NCBI GenBank assembly: GCA_003854995.1 | Contig: RQOI01000321.1 | Coordinates: 1-20,131 of the forward strand | Length of the DNA stretch: 20,131 nucleotides | Source: Candidatus Zhuqueibacterota bacterium | Lineage (GTDB): Bacteria > Zhuqueibacterota > Zhuqueibacteria > Residuimicrobiales > Krinioviventaceae | Reading direction: 5' to 3' | Shown: one piece after another, positions 1-7,199 of the stretch | Numbering within the stretch: the stretch's first letter is position 1 | How the letters are laid out: each line of letters begins with the position of its first letter | Notes under the pieces: model-generated | The model's database searches: none | The model's input: the letters and a program-made list of their open reading frames with translations, nothing else | Told to the model about the DNA's origin: nothing | Position numbers and translations under genes: made by a program

Positions 1-51
1 ATCGCCATTTGCCGCCCGCAGCGCCGGAATATCGATGAACAGTCGTTTCAT
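1..51 (-). CDS. N-terminal fragment of a redox-enzyme subunit, cut by window edge
   Basis: Only the first 17 codons are present (MKRLFIDIPALRAANGD). The ATG at 51-49 overlaps the TGA stop of the upstream gene at 50-48 in an ATGA arrangement, which indicates translational coupling and membership of the same enzyme complex. In group 3b [NiFe] hydrogenase operons the gene following the gamma subunit encodes the 20-kDa small subunit. That subunit normally shows a Cys-x-x-Cys close to its N terminus, and no cysteine is visible in these 17 residues. A ferredoxin-like electron-transfer subunit is therefore an equal possibility. The reading frame and start are well supported; the identity is not. Confidence 0.6.
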   Translation of the reverse strand, partial: MKRLFIDIPALRAANGD

Positions 52-908
52 TCCCAAATATCCTCCTCATCTTTGATCTGGGCGTAGGTGAAGACGGGAC
101 CATCTTTGCAGGCATAGTATTGTCCCATGACGCAGTGGCGACACTGCCCAAAGCCGCAGTACATTTTCTTTTCCATGGACAGATAGATATTTTCTTCTTT
201 ATAGCCGTATTTCAGCAGATCCAAGGTGCCATATTTCATCATGACCGGCGGACCGCAGACGACGGCCGGATTATCGGTCGGATCGATGTCGAGTTTGCGC
301 AACAGCACCGTGACGACGCCAACTTCTTCGTGCCACTCTTCACCTGGTGGTACGACATCGACCGCCCGTAAAAATCGAACGTTGGCAAACTTGCGCCATT
401 CCGTCACTTCATCCTTATAGATGCAATCCTTTGGTGTTTTGGCGCCGGCATAAAATGTGATGCTTTTATACTTGTCGACCTCGTGTAAAAGAGTCGTGAA
501 CAAGGATCGTAACGGCGCCAGGCCACAGCCGCCGCCGAGGATGACCAGATCTTTGCCTGCAAATTTCTCGATGGGATAGTGCGAGCCAAACGGGCCGCGA
601 AGTCCGACGGTGTCATTGATGCGGGCGCGATGGACATATTCAGTGACAAAGCCCGTCTTCATGATCGTCACGTCCATCACATCCGTGATAAAATGTGACG
701 AGGAGGGTGTGAAAGGCCCTTCGCCGACGCCGGGGATGGTGAGCTCGATGAATTGTCCAGTGTGAAACCGAATCGGCTTTGCCGGGCGAAGGCGAAGCGT
801 GCGGATGAGTGACGATTCCTCGACAATATCATAAATCGATGCCGGAATGACCTCATAGGGATTTACTGTTAGATTTTCGGGTCTTGATGGTTGCACTGCG
901 ATGGACAT
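48..908 (-). CDS. FAD/NAD(P)-binding electron-transfer subunit, HydG/AsrB-like
   Basis: This 286-residue protein is a flavin- and NAD(P)-binding reductase subunit of the ferredoxin-reductase superfamily, as in the gamma subunit of group 3b [NiFe] hydrogenases and subunit B of anaerobic sulfite reductase. It should pass electrons between NAD(P)H and an iron-sulfur partner in the cytoplasm. The FAD half covers about residues 20-115. The NAD(P) half carries GGGCGLAPLRS at 125-135 and CGPP at 218-221. The C terminus has Cys251, Cys256, Cys259 and Cys267, the spacing of the [2Fe-2S] site of this family. Length is normal. A GGAG lies just before the ATG at 908. It lies 84 bases after the HydB-like gene and overlaps the next gene by four bases. 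Whether the catalytic partner is a hydrogenase, a sulfite reductase or an Hdr/Flx-type complex cannot be decided from this window. Confidence 0.87.
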   Translation of the reverse strand: MSIAVQPSRPENLTVNPYEVIPASIYDIVEESSLIRTLRLRPAKPIRFHTGQFIELTIPGVGEGPFTPSSSHFITDVMDVTIMKTGFVTEYVHRARINDTVGLRGPFGSHYPIEKFAGKDLVILGGGCGLAPLRSLFTTLLHEVDKYKSITFYAGAKTPKDCIYKDEVTEWRKFANVRFLRAVDVVPPGEEWHEEVGVVTVLLRKLDIDPTDNPAVVCGPPVMMKYGTLDLLKYGYKEENIYLSMEKKMYCGFGQCRHCVMGQYYACKDGPVFTYAQIKDEEDIWE

Positions 909-992
909 GGTCTCATCTCCACATTATGAATGGCTCACGATCTGTCTATGAATTGCATCAGCCTTCCAACAGAGAAGGGCAGCGCGAACAGG

Positions 993-2012
993 TCAGGCGA
1001 CGGCACGCTGGTGAGTCGCGTTGACCACGACCTGGCGAAAATCGATCTCCGCCGCACAGGCTTCTGTACAGCGCCCGCAGCCCGTACAACCGATTTTGCC
1101 AAAGTTATGCACCATGTAATCGAATTTGCAGAGGTACCGATTTCGGAATCTCTTGTTCATGTCCGGCCGCGGCGTACCCCCACCGGCCACGCGCGCATAG
1201 CCGTGCAACTGACAGGAGTCGTATGACCGCTCCTTGATAAACTTTTCATCCGTTTCATCATTGAGGATCAGGCAATAGCAGGTGGGACAGATATGGGTGC
1301 ATGCACCGCAGCCGATGCATTGTCTGGATTCATCCGCCCACAGTTGCGGCGCAACGGTGCGCCAACGATCAAAAGCGTCTGATCTGACAAAAGCCGCATT
1401 TTGCGCCTCGAGCTGTTTTTCGACAGCGCGACGATTTTGATCGACCTGGTCTTGCATATGGGCAGGCGCCTCCATCAGCTGGAATTCATTTTTCATCAGA
1501 TCGAGAACTGTCTTTCCCTTATCTGATCCGACGGTTATAATGTAGGCGTCATCGAGGCGCGACAAGTTGAGATCAAAACCAGATTCAGCATAAGGATGCC
1601 CATCCAGCAGATTGCAGTGACAGGTCTTGCCGGCGACACCGCAGTCCGTCGTGACGATGATGCTGCTTTCGCGCCAGTGCTTATAAGCCGGATCAACAAA
1701 CTCCTGGTTGATCAAGGCCTGGTCCATCAACTCCAGTGCTTTCAAATCACATGCCTTGATGCCGAGAATAAGTCGCTTCTTTGGCGAAAATTCATCGGGC
1801 GCCATGCGCTCGCGCGTCAAATAGAATAAAATCTTGGCTGGATCGACGGTTCGATAAGAGTCGAGGATGATCTCGGAATTGCTGTCCAGAGTCGTAAAAA
1901 CTGAATGTCCGGCGCCGTCTGAGGTGGGGAAAATGACGTCGGTAATGCCATCGATATTATCCGAAACTACCTTTTGGAGAAACGCATGCAAATCTTTTAC
2001 TTTGATCAACAT
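993..2012 (-). CDS. 4Fe-4S dicluster electron-transfer subunit, HydB/AsrA-like
   Basis: This 339-residue protein resembles the beta subunit of group 3b [NiFe] hydrogenases (sulfhydrogenases) and subunit A of anaerobic sulfite reductase. It should relay electrons between the flavin subunit and the catalytic subunits. The N-terminal part has a GIKACDLKALELMD stretch (84-97) typical of the family, followed by Cys124, Cys131 and Cys133. Two ferredoxin-type clusters are visible: Cys232-x2-Cys235-x2-Cys238-x3-Cys242 with further Cys245 and Cys247, and Cys309-x2-Cys312-x2-Cys315-x3-Cys319. The ATG at 2012 is preceded by GGGAGTGAGAA, a good ribosome binding site. It follows rex by 81 bases, so its expression probably responds to NADH through Rex. 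The AsrA alternative shares the same motifs. Confidence 0.87.
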   Translation of the reverse strand: MLIKVKDLHAFLQKVVSDNIDGITDVIFPTSDGAGHSVFTTLDSNSEIILDSYRTVDPAKILFYLTRERMAPDEFSPKKRLILGIKACDLKALELMDQALINQEFVDPAYKHWRESSIIVTTDCGVAGKTCHCNLLDGHPYAESGFDLNLSRLDDAYIITVGSDKGKTVLDLMKNEFQLMEAPAHMQDQVDQNRRAVEKQLEAQNAAFVRSDAFDRWRTVAPQLWADESRQCIGCGACTHICPTCYCLILNDETDEKFIKERSYDSCQLHGYARVAGGGTPRPDMNKRFRNRYLCKFDYMVHNFGKIGCTGCGRCTEACAAEIDFRQVVVNATHQRAVA

Positions 2013-2093
2013 TTCTCACTCCCATCGTTAGCGTTCAGCACCGTAGCCGAAATCGGGTCTGCAGCAGAGCGTGCGAAGAGTCGTCAGCGTGTC

Positions 2094-2726
2094 TTAGTCA
2101 TCTGGTTCCCTGTTCTTCTGTCGTACCATATAGATGAGTCGCGCCAGTTCGTGCTCGATATTCACATTATTGATGATGGTCGCATCAGTGCTTTTAACCT
2201 TGAGTGACGTGAAATTTAAAACGCCTTGAATTTTCGCAGCTTTCAAGATATCCATCACTTGTCGCGCGGACGATTCCGGCACTGTGACGATGGCAAAATG
2301 GATATCGTTTTCACTGATAAAGTTCGCCAGGCTGTTCATGGACAAGATCGGAACAGCGGCTTTTTCATCAAGCTTGCCAGGATCAATATCAAAAGCGGCG
2401 ACGATTTTTATGCCTTCATCTATAAGGATCTGACCATAATTGAGCAGCGCGCTGCCCAATCGCCCGGCGCCGATGAGAACGATTTTTTGAATCTCATTTT
2501 TGCCAAGGATGTCGTGGATCTTGAGCAGAATCGACGGGATGTGATAGCCGCCCTTTTGACTCCCGGCAATGTTGAAAATGGCGAAATCTTTGCGCACCAG
2601 ACTGGCGGAAATGCCAAGCGCATCGGCGATATTATCACTGAACACCTTGATAAAGCCGAGATTCTGCAATTGATACAAGAGATTCTTATAGTTCAGTAAA
2701 CGCCTTATTCTATCCTGGCTGTCCAC
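2094..2726 (-). CDS. rex: Redox-sensing transcriptional repressor Rex
   Basis: Rex proteins are dimeric repressors that bind DNA when NADH/NAD+ is low and release it when NADH rises, controlling hydrogenase and fermentation genes. This 210-residue protein has the family length. The N-terminal winged helix (about 1-80) contains the recognition segment ISASLVRKDFAIF (39-51) followed by SQKGGYHI (56-63), equivalent to the usual GKRGVGY wing. The Rossmann domain has GAGRLGSAL at 86-94 and Asp113, which fits NAD(H) binding. The start is the GTG at 2726; an in-frame TGA lies two codons upstream, so it cannot be longer. A strong sigma70-like promoter lies about 60 bases upstream. It heads the operon containing the HydB- and HydG-like genes, so autoregulation and control of these subunits are likely inferences. 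Confidence 0.93.
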   Translation of the reverse strand: MDSQDRIRRLLNYKNLLYQLQNLGFIKVFSDNIADALGISASLVRKDFAIFNIAGSQKGGYHIPSILLKIHDILGKNEIQKIVLIGAGRLGSALLNYGQILIDEGIKIVAAFDIDPGKLDEKAAVPILSMNSLANFISENDIHFAIVTVPESSARQVMDILKAAKIQGVLNFTSLKVKSTDATIINNVNIEHELARLIYMVRQKNREPDD

Positions 2727-2759
2727 TTGTCACTCAATCATGGAGCATGATATTTTATT

Positions 2760-2784
2760 TTCATGAATTAATATGCTACTAGTA
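2760..2784. promoter_or_regulatory. Two short palindromes in the rex leader, possible operator
   Basis: Just downstream of the rex -10 box are two perfect 8-bp palindromes, TACTAGTA (2777-2784, overlapping the expected transcription start) and TTCATGAA (2760-2767). Their centres are 17 bp apart. A further inverted pair, CATGA (2746-2750) and TCATG (2761-2765), lies nearby. Position is right for a repressor site. Neither matches the textbook Rex box (TTGTGAA-N4-TTCACAA), so the bound factor is unknown and the palindromes could be chance in AT-rich DNA. Confidence 0.3.
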
Positions 2785-2790
2785 TGATTT

Positions 2791-2819
2791 ATTTTATCAA
2801 ATTTAAATGCATATGTCAA
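2791..2819 (-). promoter_or_regulatory. Sigma70-type promoter of the rex operon
   Basis: Read on the minus strand, a perfect TTGACA -35 box (2814-2819) is separated by exactly 17 bases (2797-2813) from TAAAAT (2791-2796). The surrounding DNA is AT-rich. The predicted start is near 2784, giving a leader of about 58 bases to the GTG of rex. This splits rex and the enzyme genes from the upstream sensory genes as a separately initiated unit. Confidence 0.75.
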
Positions 2820-2906
2820 GACTTTTTTTCATTTTTATGTTCGTCATATAACTTTTCGGATGAAAATGGGGAGAGATGCTGCCGATTTTTGCAGCGAGAC
2901 TGAGCG

Positions 2907-3251
2907 TCAATCGCTCTTGCCGATGCCGATTTCGTACAATTTGCCGACAATTTCAAAGGCAGAGAGATTAGTCAGCAGGACGGGCAATTTTTTTTCTCTG
3001 GCTTTGGTCGCCGCCTCTTCATCCGGCTGCAGACCGCCCGGCAAGATGACCGCGGCAAGGCTTTTGAAAAAGACGATGGCGACGACGTTTTCGTGTGTCT
3101 GATTGGTCACCCAGAGTCGTCCTTTTGATGCTTGCGCCATTACGTCGCTGAGAATATCCGAAATGATCCCGCCCGTCACCTCTTTTTCGAGGTTCTCTTC
3201 GCCGCTAAATACCTGCAGACCCAATGAATGGACAATTTCTTTCACTTGCAT
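2907..3251 (-). CDS. DRTGG-domain protein of hydrogenase loci
   Basis: A 114-residue cytoplasmic protein resembling stand-alone DRTGG domains, a fold also present in some HPr-kinase-like and CBS-containing proteins and often found beside hydrogenase genes. The signature is degenerate EVTGG (24-28), followed by IISDILSDVMAQAS (29-42), RLWVTNQTHENVVAIV (45-60) and ILPGG (69-73). It contains no cysteine, so the 'iron-sulfur binding' label sometimes attached to this family does not fit. The start at 3251 is chosen because AGGAGTGA lies five bases upstream of that ATG; an ATG at 3269 would add six residues but places this site inside the gene. It follows the receiver-kinase gene by 34 bases. Its biochemical role is unknown; ligand binding in redox signalling is an inference. 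Confidence 0.8.
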   Translation of the reverse strand: MQVKEIVHSLGLQVFSGEENLEKEVTGGIISDILSDVMAQASKGRLWVTNQTHENVVAIVFFKSLAAVILPGGLQPDEEAATKAREKKLPVLLTNLSAFEIVGKLYEIGIGKSD

Positions 3252-3285
3252 CGATTCACTCCTGACCATCGAAAAAGAAAAACGA

Positions 3286-4770
3286 TCACTCGTCTTGAAT
3301 TATGGGCAAAGTCACTCGAAAGGTTGAGCCGACGCCCTCTTCACTTGTCACGTCGATATAGCCATGATGATCCTCGGCGATCTTTTTGGCGATGGATAGT
3401 CCCAGCCCGGTGCCGGTGATTTTCTTATCCACCGCGTTCTGTGCGCGGTAAAATTCATCAAAGATGTGTTTTTGCGCTTCCCCGGATATGCCGATGCCGG
3501 TGTCAATGACGTCGACGCGCACATGCGATTTGGTTCGTTTGATTTCCACTCTCACATCACCGTTTTCCGGCGTGTATTTTATCGCATTGCTGATGAGATT
3601 GGCATATAATCTGAACAGATCCTCCTCGTTGGCGCGAATGAGAGGCATCTGTCCGTCAACCTGCACTGTCAGATGCTGCGATCTGGCCTCAGCTCGATTT
3701 CGATAAAACTCGACGGCCTCGCGCACGACCTTCTCGACATCGATCGCGTGCATCTCCTTGAGCGATTTTTTTCGGTCCGTACGAGACAAATCGAGCAGAT
3801 CATTGATGAGGGCGATGAGGCCGTGCGCCCGATCGCGCGCTTTTTCGATCATCTCGTGTTCGGTCTGCGGCTTGTCCGCCGTGATGCCATCGAGAATCAG
3901 GTTTAGATATCCTTCGATGGCGCCCAGCGGCGCTTTGAGCTCGTGCGCGACATAGCTCACGAAATCGGATTTCATTTTTTCGATCTTTTTATCTTCGGTC
4001 ACATCAATCAGGACGGCGACTGTGCCGATGCACTCCTTGTTTTCATCGATGATCGGCGTGATACTGGCTTCGATGGCGCGACCGTAAACGGTATCAAATT
4101 CAAGTCGGGTGCTGCTCAGTTCGGCTTGAACTTCCTGCAGACTTGCCACGATTGATTTCTTCAGATCCGGATTTCGCACGATCTCATCGACAGTGCGTCC
4201 GATAGCGCGTTCTTCGCTCAAACGCATGATCTTTGATGCCATCGGATTCATCAGCACGATTTGGCCTTGTCGATTGATGGCCAGGACGCCCTCGCTCATG
4301 GAATTGATGATGGTCAGTGTCCGCGCGCGCTCATTGCTGCATTCGAGCATGTTGCGATCGCGATCCTGGCGCAGCAGTTGCACCTCGCGGAGATGTGCGC
4401 GATAATCCAGGCCACGCTCTATTTTTGCCAATAATTCGTCGGGATTGAACGGCTTTGGCAGATAGTCGTATGCTCCCTTGCGGCCGGCAGTGATCGCATT
4501 GTCGAGCGTCGCATAGCCCGTGATGACAATGACCACAAGCTCTTTGCCCAGTCGACCGATCTCATCCAATAACTCCATGCCATCCATCTCCGGCATCATG
4601 ATGTCGGTCAATATGATGTCATAGTCATGTTGAATGATCTTGTCCAGACCAACGCGGCCATTCTCCGCGACAGCGACCGAATATCCGCTCATCTCCAATA
4701 TCTGCTGGCAACCTGAGCGGATGACCTCTTCGTCGTCTATGACGAGTATTTCACCTTTTTTTATCGTCAT
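3286..4770 (-). CDS. Receiver-PAS-histidine kinase
   Basis: This 494-residue cytoplasmic signalling protein has an N-terminal receiver (about 5-122), a PAS domain (about 150-260), a HisKA dimerisation domain and a HATPase domain. The receiver shows Asp12/Asp13, phosphoacceptor Asp56, Thr84 and Lys106. The kinase shows His276 in VAHELKAPLG, Asn395 in the N-box (NLISNAIKYT), DTGIGI (423-428) and GTGLGL (453-458). All catalytic residues are present and there is no membrane segment. The reading frame is open for 30 more codons upstream, but those overlap the previous gene. The ATG at 4770 lies five bases after that gene's stop and starts where receiver homology begins. It probably receives phosphate from, or transfers it to, the neighbouring response regulator. 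No DNA-binding output domain is present. Confidence 0.9.
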   Translation of the reverse strand: MTIKKGEILVIDDEEVIRSGCQQILEMSGYSVAVAENGRVGLDKIIQHDYDIILTDIMMPEMDGMELLDEIGRLGKELVVIVITGYATLDNAITAGRKGAYDYLPKPFNPDELLAKIERGLDYRAHLREVQLLRQDRDRNMLECSNERARTLTIINSMSEGVLAINRQGQIVLMNPMASKIMRLSEERAIGRTVDEIVRNPDLKKSIVASLQEVQAELSSTRLEFDTVYGRAIEASITPIIDENKECIGTVAVLIDVTEDKKIEKMKSDFVSYVAHELKAPLGAIEGYLNLILDGITADKPQTEHEMIEKARDRAHGLIALINDLLDLSRTDRKKSLKEMHAIDVEKVVREAVEFYRNRAEARSQHLTVQVDGQMPLIRANEEDLFRLYANLISNAIKYTPENGDVRVEIKRTKSHVRVDVIDTGIGISGEAQKHIFDEFYRAQNAVDKKITGTGLGLSIAKKIAEDHHGYIDVTSEEGVGSTFRVTLPIIQDE

Positions 4771-4775
4771 CTCTT

Positions 4776-5162
4776 TTATTCGCGCAACAGCGCTGCAATT
4801 CGCTGCAAGAGCTCTGCGGGGCGCAGCGGCTTGGCCGCGAAATCGTCCACTTTCATCCATGCCTGATCCTTGGCGAGATCGAATGAGAATCCGGTTTTCT
4901 CCTGCACGGATGTCAGCATCAGAATGGGCCAGTCGCGCGTCCTGGCAGAATCGCGAATGTTATAAGCTATCGTAAATCCTGAATCCAGCTCTTCCATGAT
5001 CAGATCGATGATGACCAGATCATATTCGTTCGCGCGAATTTTCGCCAAGGCTTCGGCGGATGAACCGGCCGTATCGGTCACATAGCCGCCTGATTCCAGA
5101 ATCGTTTTGTTGATCTCGATGAAATCAGGATCGTCATCAATCAGCAGAATTTTTTTTGCCAT
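4776..5162 (-). CDS. Single-domain response regulator
   Basis: A 128-residue receiver-only protein with Asp9-Asp11 acidic residues, phosphoacceptor Asp53 (LVIIDLIMEELD), Thr84 and the conserved Lys111 (FAAKPL). It has no DNA-binding or enzymatic output domain, so it must act by phosphotransfer or protein contact. It lies between two histidine kinases, 34 bases after the [FeFe]-like sensor kinase and five bases before the receiver-PAS-kinase. It is therefore likely to be the intermediate or terminal receiver of a phosphorelay encoded here. The ELDSGF segment after the phosphorylation site (58-63) is a variant seen in receivers beside hydrogenase-like kinases, although I recall this only loosely. 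GGTGGTGA upstream of the ATG at 5162 provides a ribosome binding site. Confidence 0.9.
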   Translation of the reverse strand: MAKKILLIDDDPDFIEINKTILESGGYVTDTAGSSAEALAKIRANEYDLVIIDLIMEELDSGFTIAYNIRDSARTRDWPILMLTSVQEKTGFSFDLAKDQAWMKVDDFAAKPLRPAELLQRIAALLRE

Positions 5163-5196
5163 GAAATATCACCACCGTATTCTTTTCGCTCTTGTA

Positions 5197-7191
5197 TCAA
5201 GTCGGCAGATAGACGGTGAAGGTTGTCCCCTTGCCAACTTGACTCTCCACTTTGATTTCACCCTGATGCTTTTCAATGATGCCATAGGCGATGGCCAGAC
5301 CGAGTCCCGTGCCCTGCCCGACCGGTTTTGTCGTATAAAAAGGATCAAAAATATGGTTGAGCATCGCCTTGCTCATACCCGGGCCGTCATCTTCAACCGA
5401 GATGTAGACGCGACCATTTTTAGCGCAGTTGCCCGATTTCAACACGATCTGGCCATGCCCGTTCATCGCCTCTGCGGCGTTGAGGAATATATTGAGGAAC
5501 ACCTGCTGCAGCTGCACTCGATCGACAAAAACATGGCGGGTGTCAGGTGACAGGAGACGTTGAATCCGGACGTTTTGAAATAGAGCCTGTTGAGTGATCA
5601 GCGTGAGCGTGCTCTCCAACAGATGATGGATATCTGTTTCGCGACGTTCCAGATTGGATTGCCGGGAAAAATCCAGCAATCCCTGAACAATGCTGCGGCA
5701 GCGCTCCGCTTCTTTCGCCACTTTTTGCAGCGCCTCGCTGTTGGGCGAATTTTCCAGCTTTTTCAGCAGAATGCTGGTGAAGAGCAGAATACCGCCGAGA
5801 GGATTGTTCAGCTCATGCGCCACACCAGCGGCCAAACGCCCGACAGACGCCAACTTTTCGGATTGCACGAGTTGTTGCTGAGCCTGGCGCAGGGATTTGA
5901 TGGAATCGCGCAGTTTTTTATTCGAGGTTGATAATTTATCCTGCATCTTTTCAAGCTTTTCCAGCATGAAAGGCAGGCACATTTCCGCTTCCGCGAATCC
6001 CTGGTAAACGGCGATCGCCTTTTCTCGGCAGGTCGGGTAACCACAGGCGCCGCAGTTCAACTCATCCTCGGGCGTCAGCTTGTCTGTTCGGCGCAAAATA
6101 TCACGAATCTCCTCCTCGGTCGGCTGCCGAACGGTCAATTCTTCCATGGTGAATCGACGTCGCATGCTGACGTCCTGATATTTCTGCCGATCCAGTTGCG
6201 CCCGTTCGCGCCGCTCAGCATCCTGCTGTGATTTTATATATTTCACGATCCGATCACGGCGAACGAACACCGATTCATCATTCGCCAGCATTGGTCCTTT
6301 TATGCAGCCACGACAAAACAGTATATCGACAAATCGTGCTTCAATATCTCCGGCATCCACCTTCTTCAGGACTTCAAGGACGCGCTCGCGGCCCTCGCTC
6401 ACCAACACGTCACTATTCAAGATATCATCATCGCTGTCGGAACACTTGATCAATCCGCCGGAAATCGGAAATACCTGTCCCATATCCGACATCGGGCCGT
6501 CAAATTCTTGTGGCGAAAGTGAACAGATGTCTATTCCTTTCTGCTCGAGCATGACTTCCAGTTCGTTGAAGGTCAGAACCTCATCAATGATGCCGGCTAC
6601 GTTTTCGTCAAACATCTCTTTCTTTTTGGCGATGCATGGCCCGATGAATATGATCTTGGCATCGGGTTGATATTTTTCCTGGATGACGCGACCGATGGCG
6701 ATCATGGGCGAGACAACGGGCGCCAATACCAGGCAGAGATGAGGATAATATTTTTCGACAAAATTGACGATTGCAGGACAGGGCGAGGTGACAATGATGG
6801 GCATCACCTCCGATTCCAGGATTCTATTGTATGCTGCAGCGACTAAATCAGCGCCAAAAGCGACATCCAGAACTTGCGAAAAACCGAGCTTTTTGATGGC
6901 GCTGATAACTTGTCCCGGCTGAACATTGGCAAAGGCGGCGGGAAAGGATGGCGCCAATACAGCAATGACGGAGTGATCTCCGGCGAGAAGCTCAAAAGAG
7001 TGCCGCGTGCCATCCCGAATTTGCTTGGCATGTTGCGGGCACACTTTGATGCAATTGCCGCAGGCGATGCACCGCTCTTCAATGACCTTCGCCTGACCGT
7101 TCACAACCCTGATCGCGTTTGCCGGGCACTGTCGAATGCAGGAATAGCACCGCTTGCACTTTGTTTCGATCGTAGAGACAATCGGTTCCAT
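5197..7191 (-). CDS. Histidine kinase with [FeFe]-hydrogenase-like iron-sulfur sensor domain
   Basis: This 664-residue soluble protein fuses an iron-sulfur sensor half to a histidine kinase. In order: two [4Fe-4S] ferredoxin motifs (Cys12/15/18/22 and Cys41/44/47/51); an [FeFe]-hydrogenase large-subunit-like domain (about 73-310); a second Fe-S module (Cys380, Cys383, Cys388, Cys405); a coiled coil (about 408-445); HisKA with His459 in VAHELNNPLGG; and HATPase with NIFLNAAEAM (567-576), DDGPGM and GTGLGL (627-632). Of the H-cluster motifs, TSPCP (135-139) keeps the ligand but has Pro for the proton-transfer Cys, GPCIAKKKE (184-192) is intact, and FCRGC (292-296) has Cys-x2-Cys instead of Cys-x3-Cys. 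Catalytic hydrogenase activity is doubtful; sensing redox state or H2 is inferred. The ATG at 7191 has no clear Shine-Dalgarno sequence. It is first in a four-gene signalling operon. Confidence 0.9.
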   Translation of the reverse strand: MEPIVSTIETKCKRCYSCIRQCPANAIRVVNGQAKVIEERCIACGNCIKVCPQHAKQIRDGTRHSFELLAGDHSVIAVLAPSFPAAFANVQPGQVISAIKKLGFSQVLDVAFGADLVAAAYNRILESEVMPIIVTSPCPAIVNFVEKYYPHLCLVLAPVVSPMIAIGRVIQEKYQPDAKIIFIGPCIAKKKEMFDENVAGIIDEVLTFNELEVMLEQKGIDICSLSPQEFDGPMSDMGQVFPISGGLIKCSDSDDDILNSDVLVSEGRERVLEVLKKVDAGDIEARFVDILFCRGCIKGPMLANDESVFVRRDRIVKYIKSQQDAERRERAQLDRQKYQDVSMRRRFTMEELTVRQPTEEEIRDILRRTDKLTPEDELNCGACGYPTCREKAIAVYQGFAEAEMCLPFMLEKLEKMQDKLSTSNKKLRDSIKSLRQAQQQLVQSEKLASVGRLAAGVAHELNNPLGGILLFTSILLKKLENSPNSEALQKVAKEAERCRSIVQGLLDFSRQSNLERRETDIHHLLESTLTLITQQALFQNVRIQRLLSPDTRHVFVDRVQLQQVFLNIFLNAAEAMNGHGQIVLKSGNCAKNGRVYISVEDDGPGMSKAMLNHIFDPFYTTKPVGQGTGLGLAIAYGIIEKHQGEIKVESQVGKGTTFTVYLPT

Positions 7192-7199
7192 ATGTCAGA

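Noticed and set aside
2226..2699. 157-codon plus-strand open frame opposite rex
   Set aside because: Fully antisense to a convincing Rex protein, with no supporting start signal.
2727..2860. Canonical Rex operator
   Set aside because: No TTGTGAA-N4-TTCACAA-like sequence was found; only other palindromes are present, reported separately as candidates.
2867..2906. Terminator between the DRTGG gene and the rex promoter
   Set aside because: A GCTGC/GCAGC stem is possible (about 2879-2896), but it is short and followed by no T-run on the minus strand, so read-through into rex remains possible.
5197..7191. Annotation as a catalytic [FeFe] hydrogenase
   Set aside because: The proton-transfer cysteine is Pro, the third motif has the wrong cysteine spacing, and the protein continues into a complete histidine kinase.
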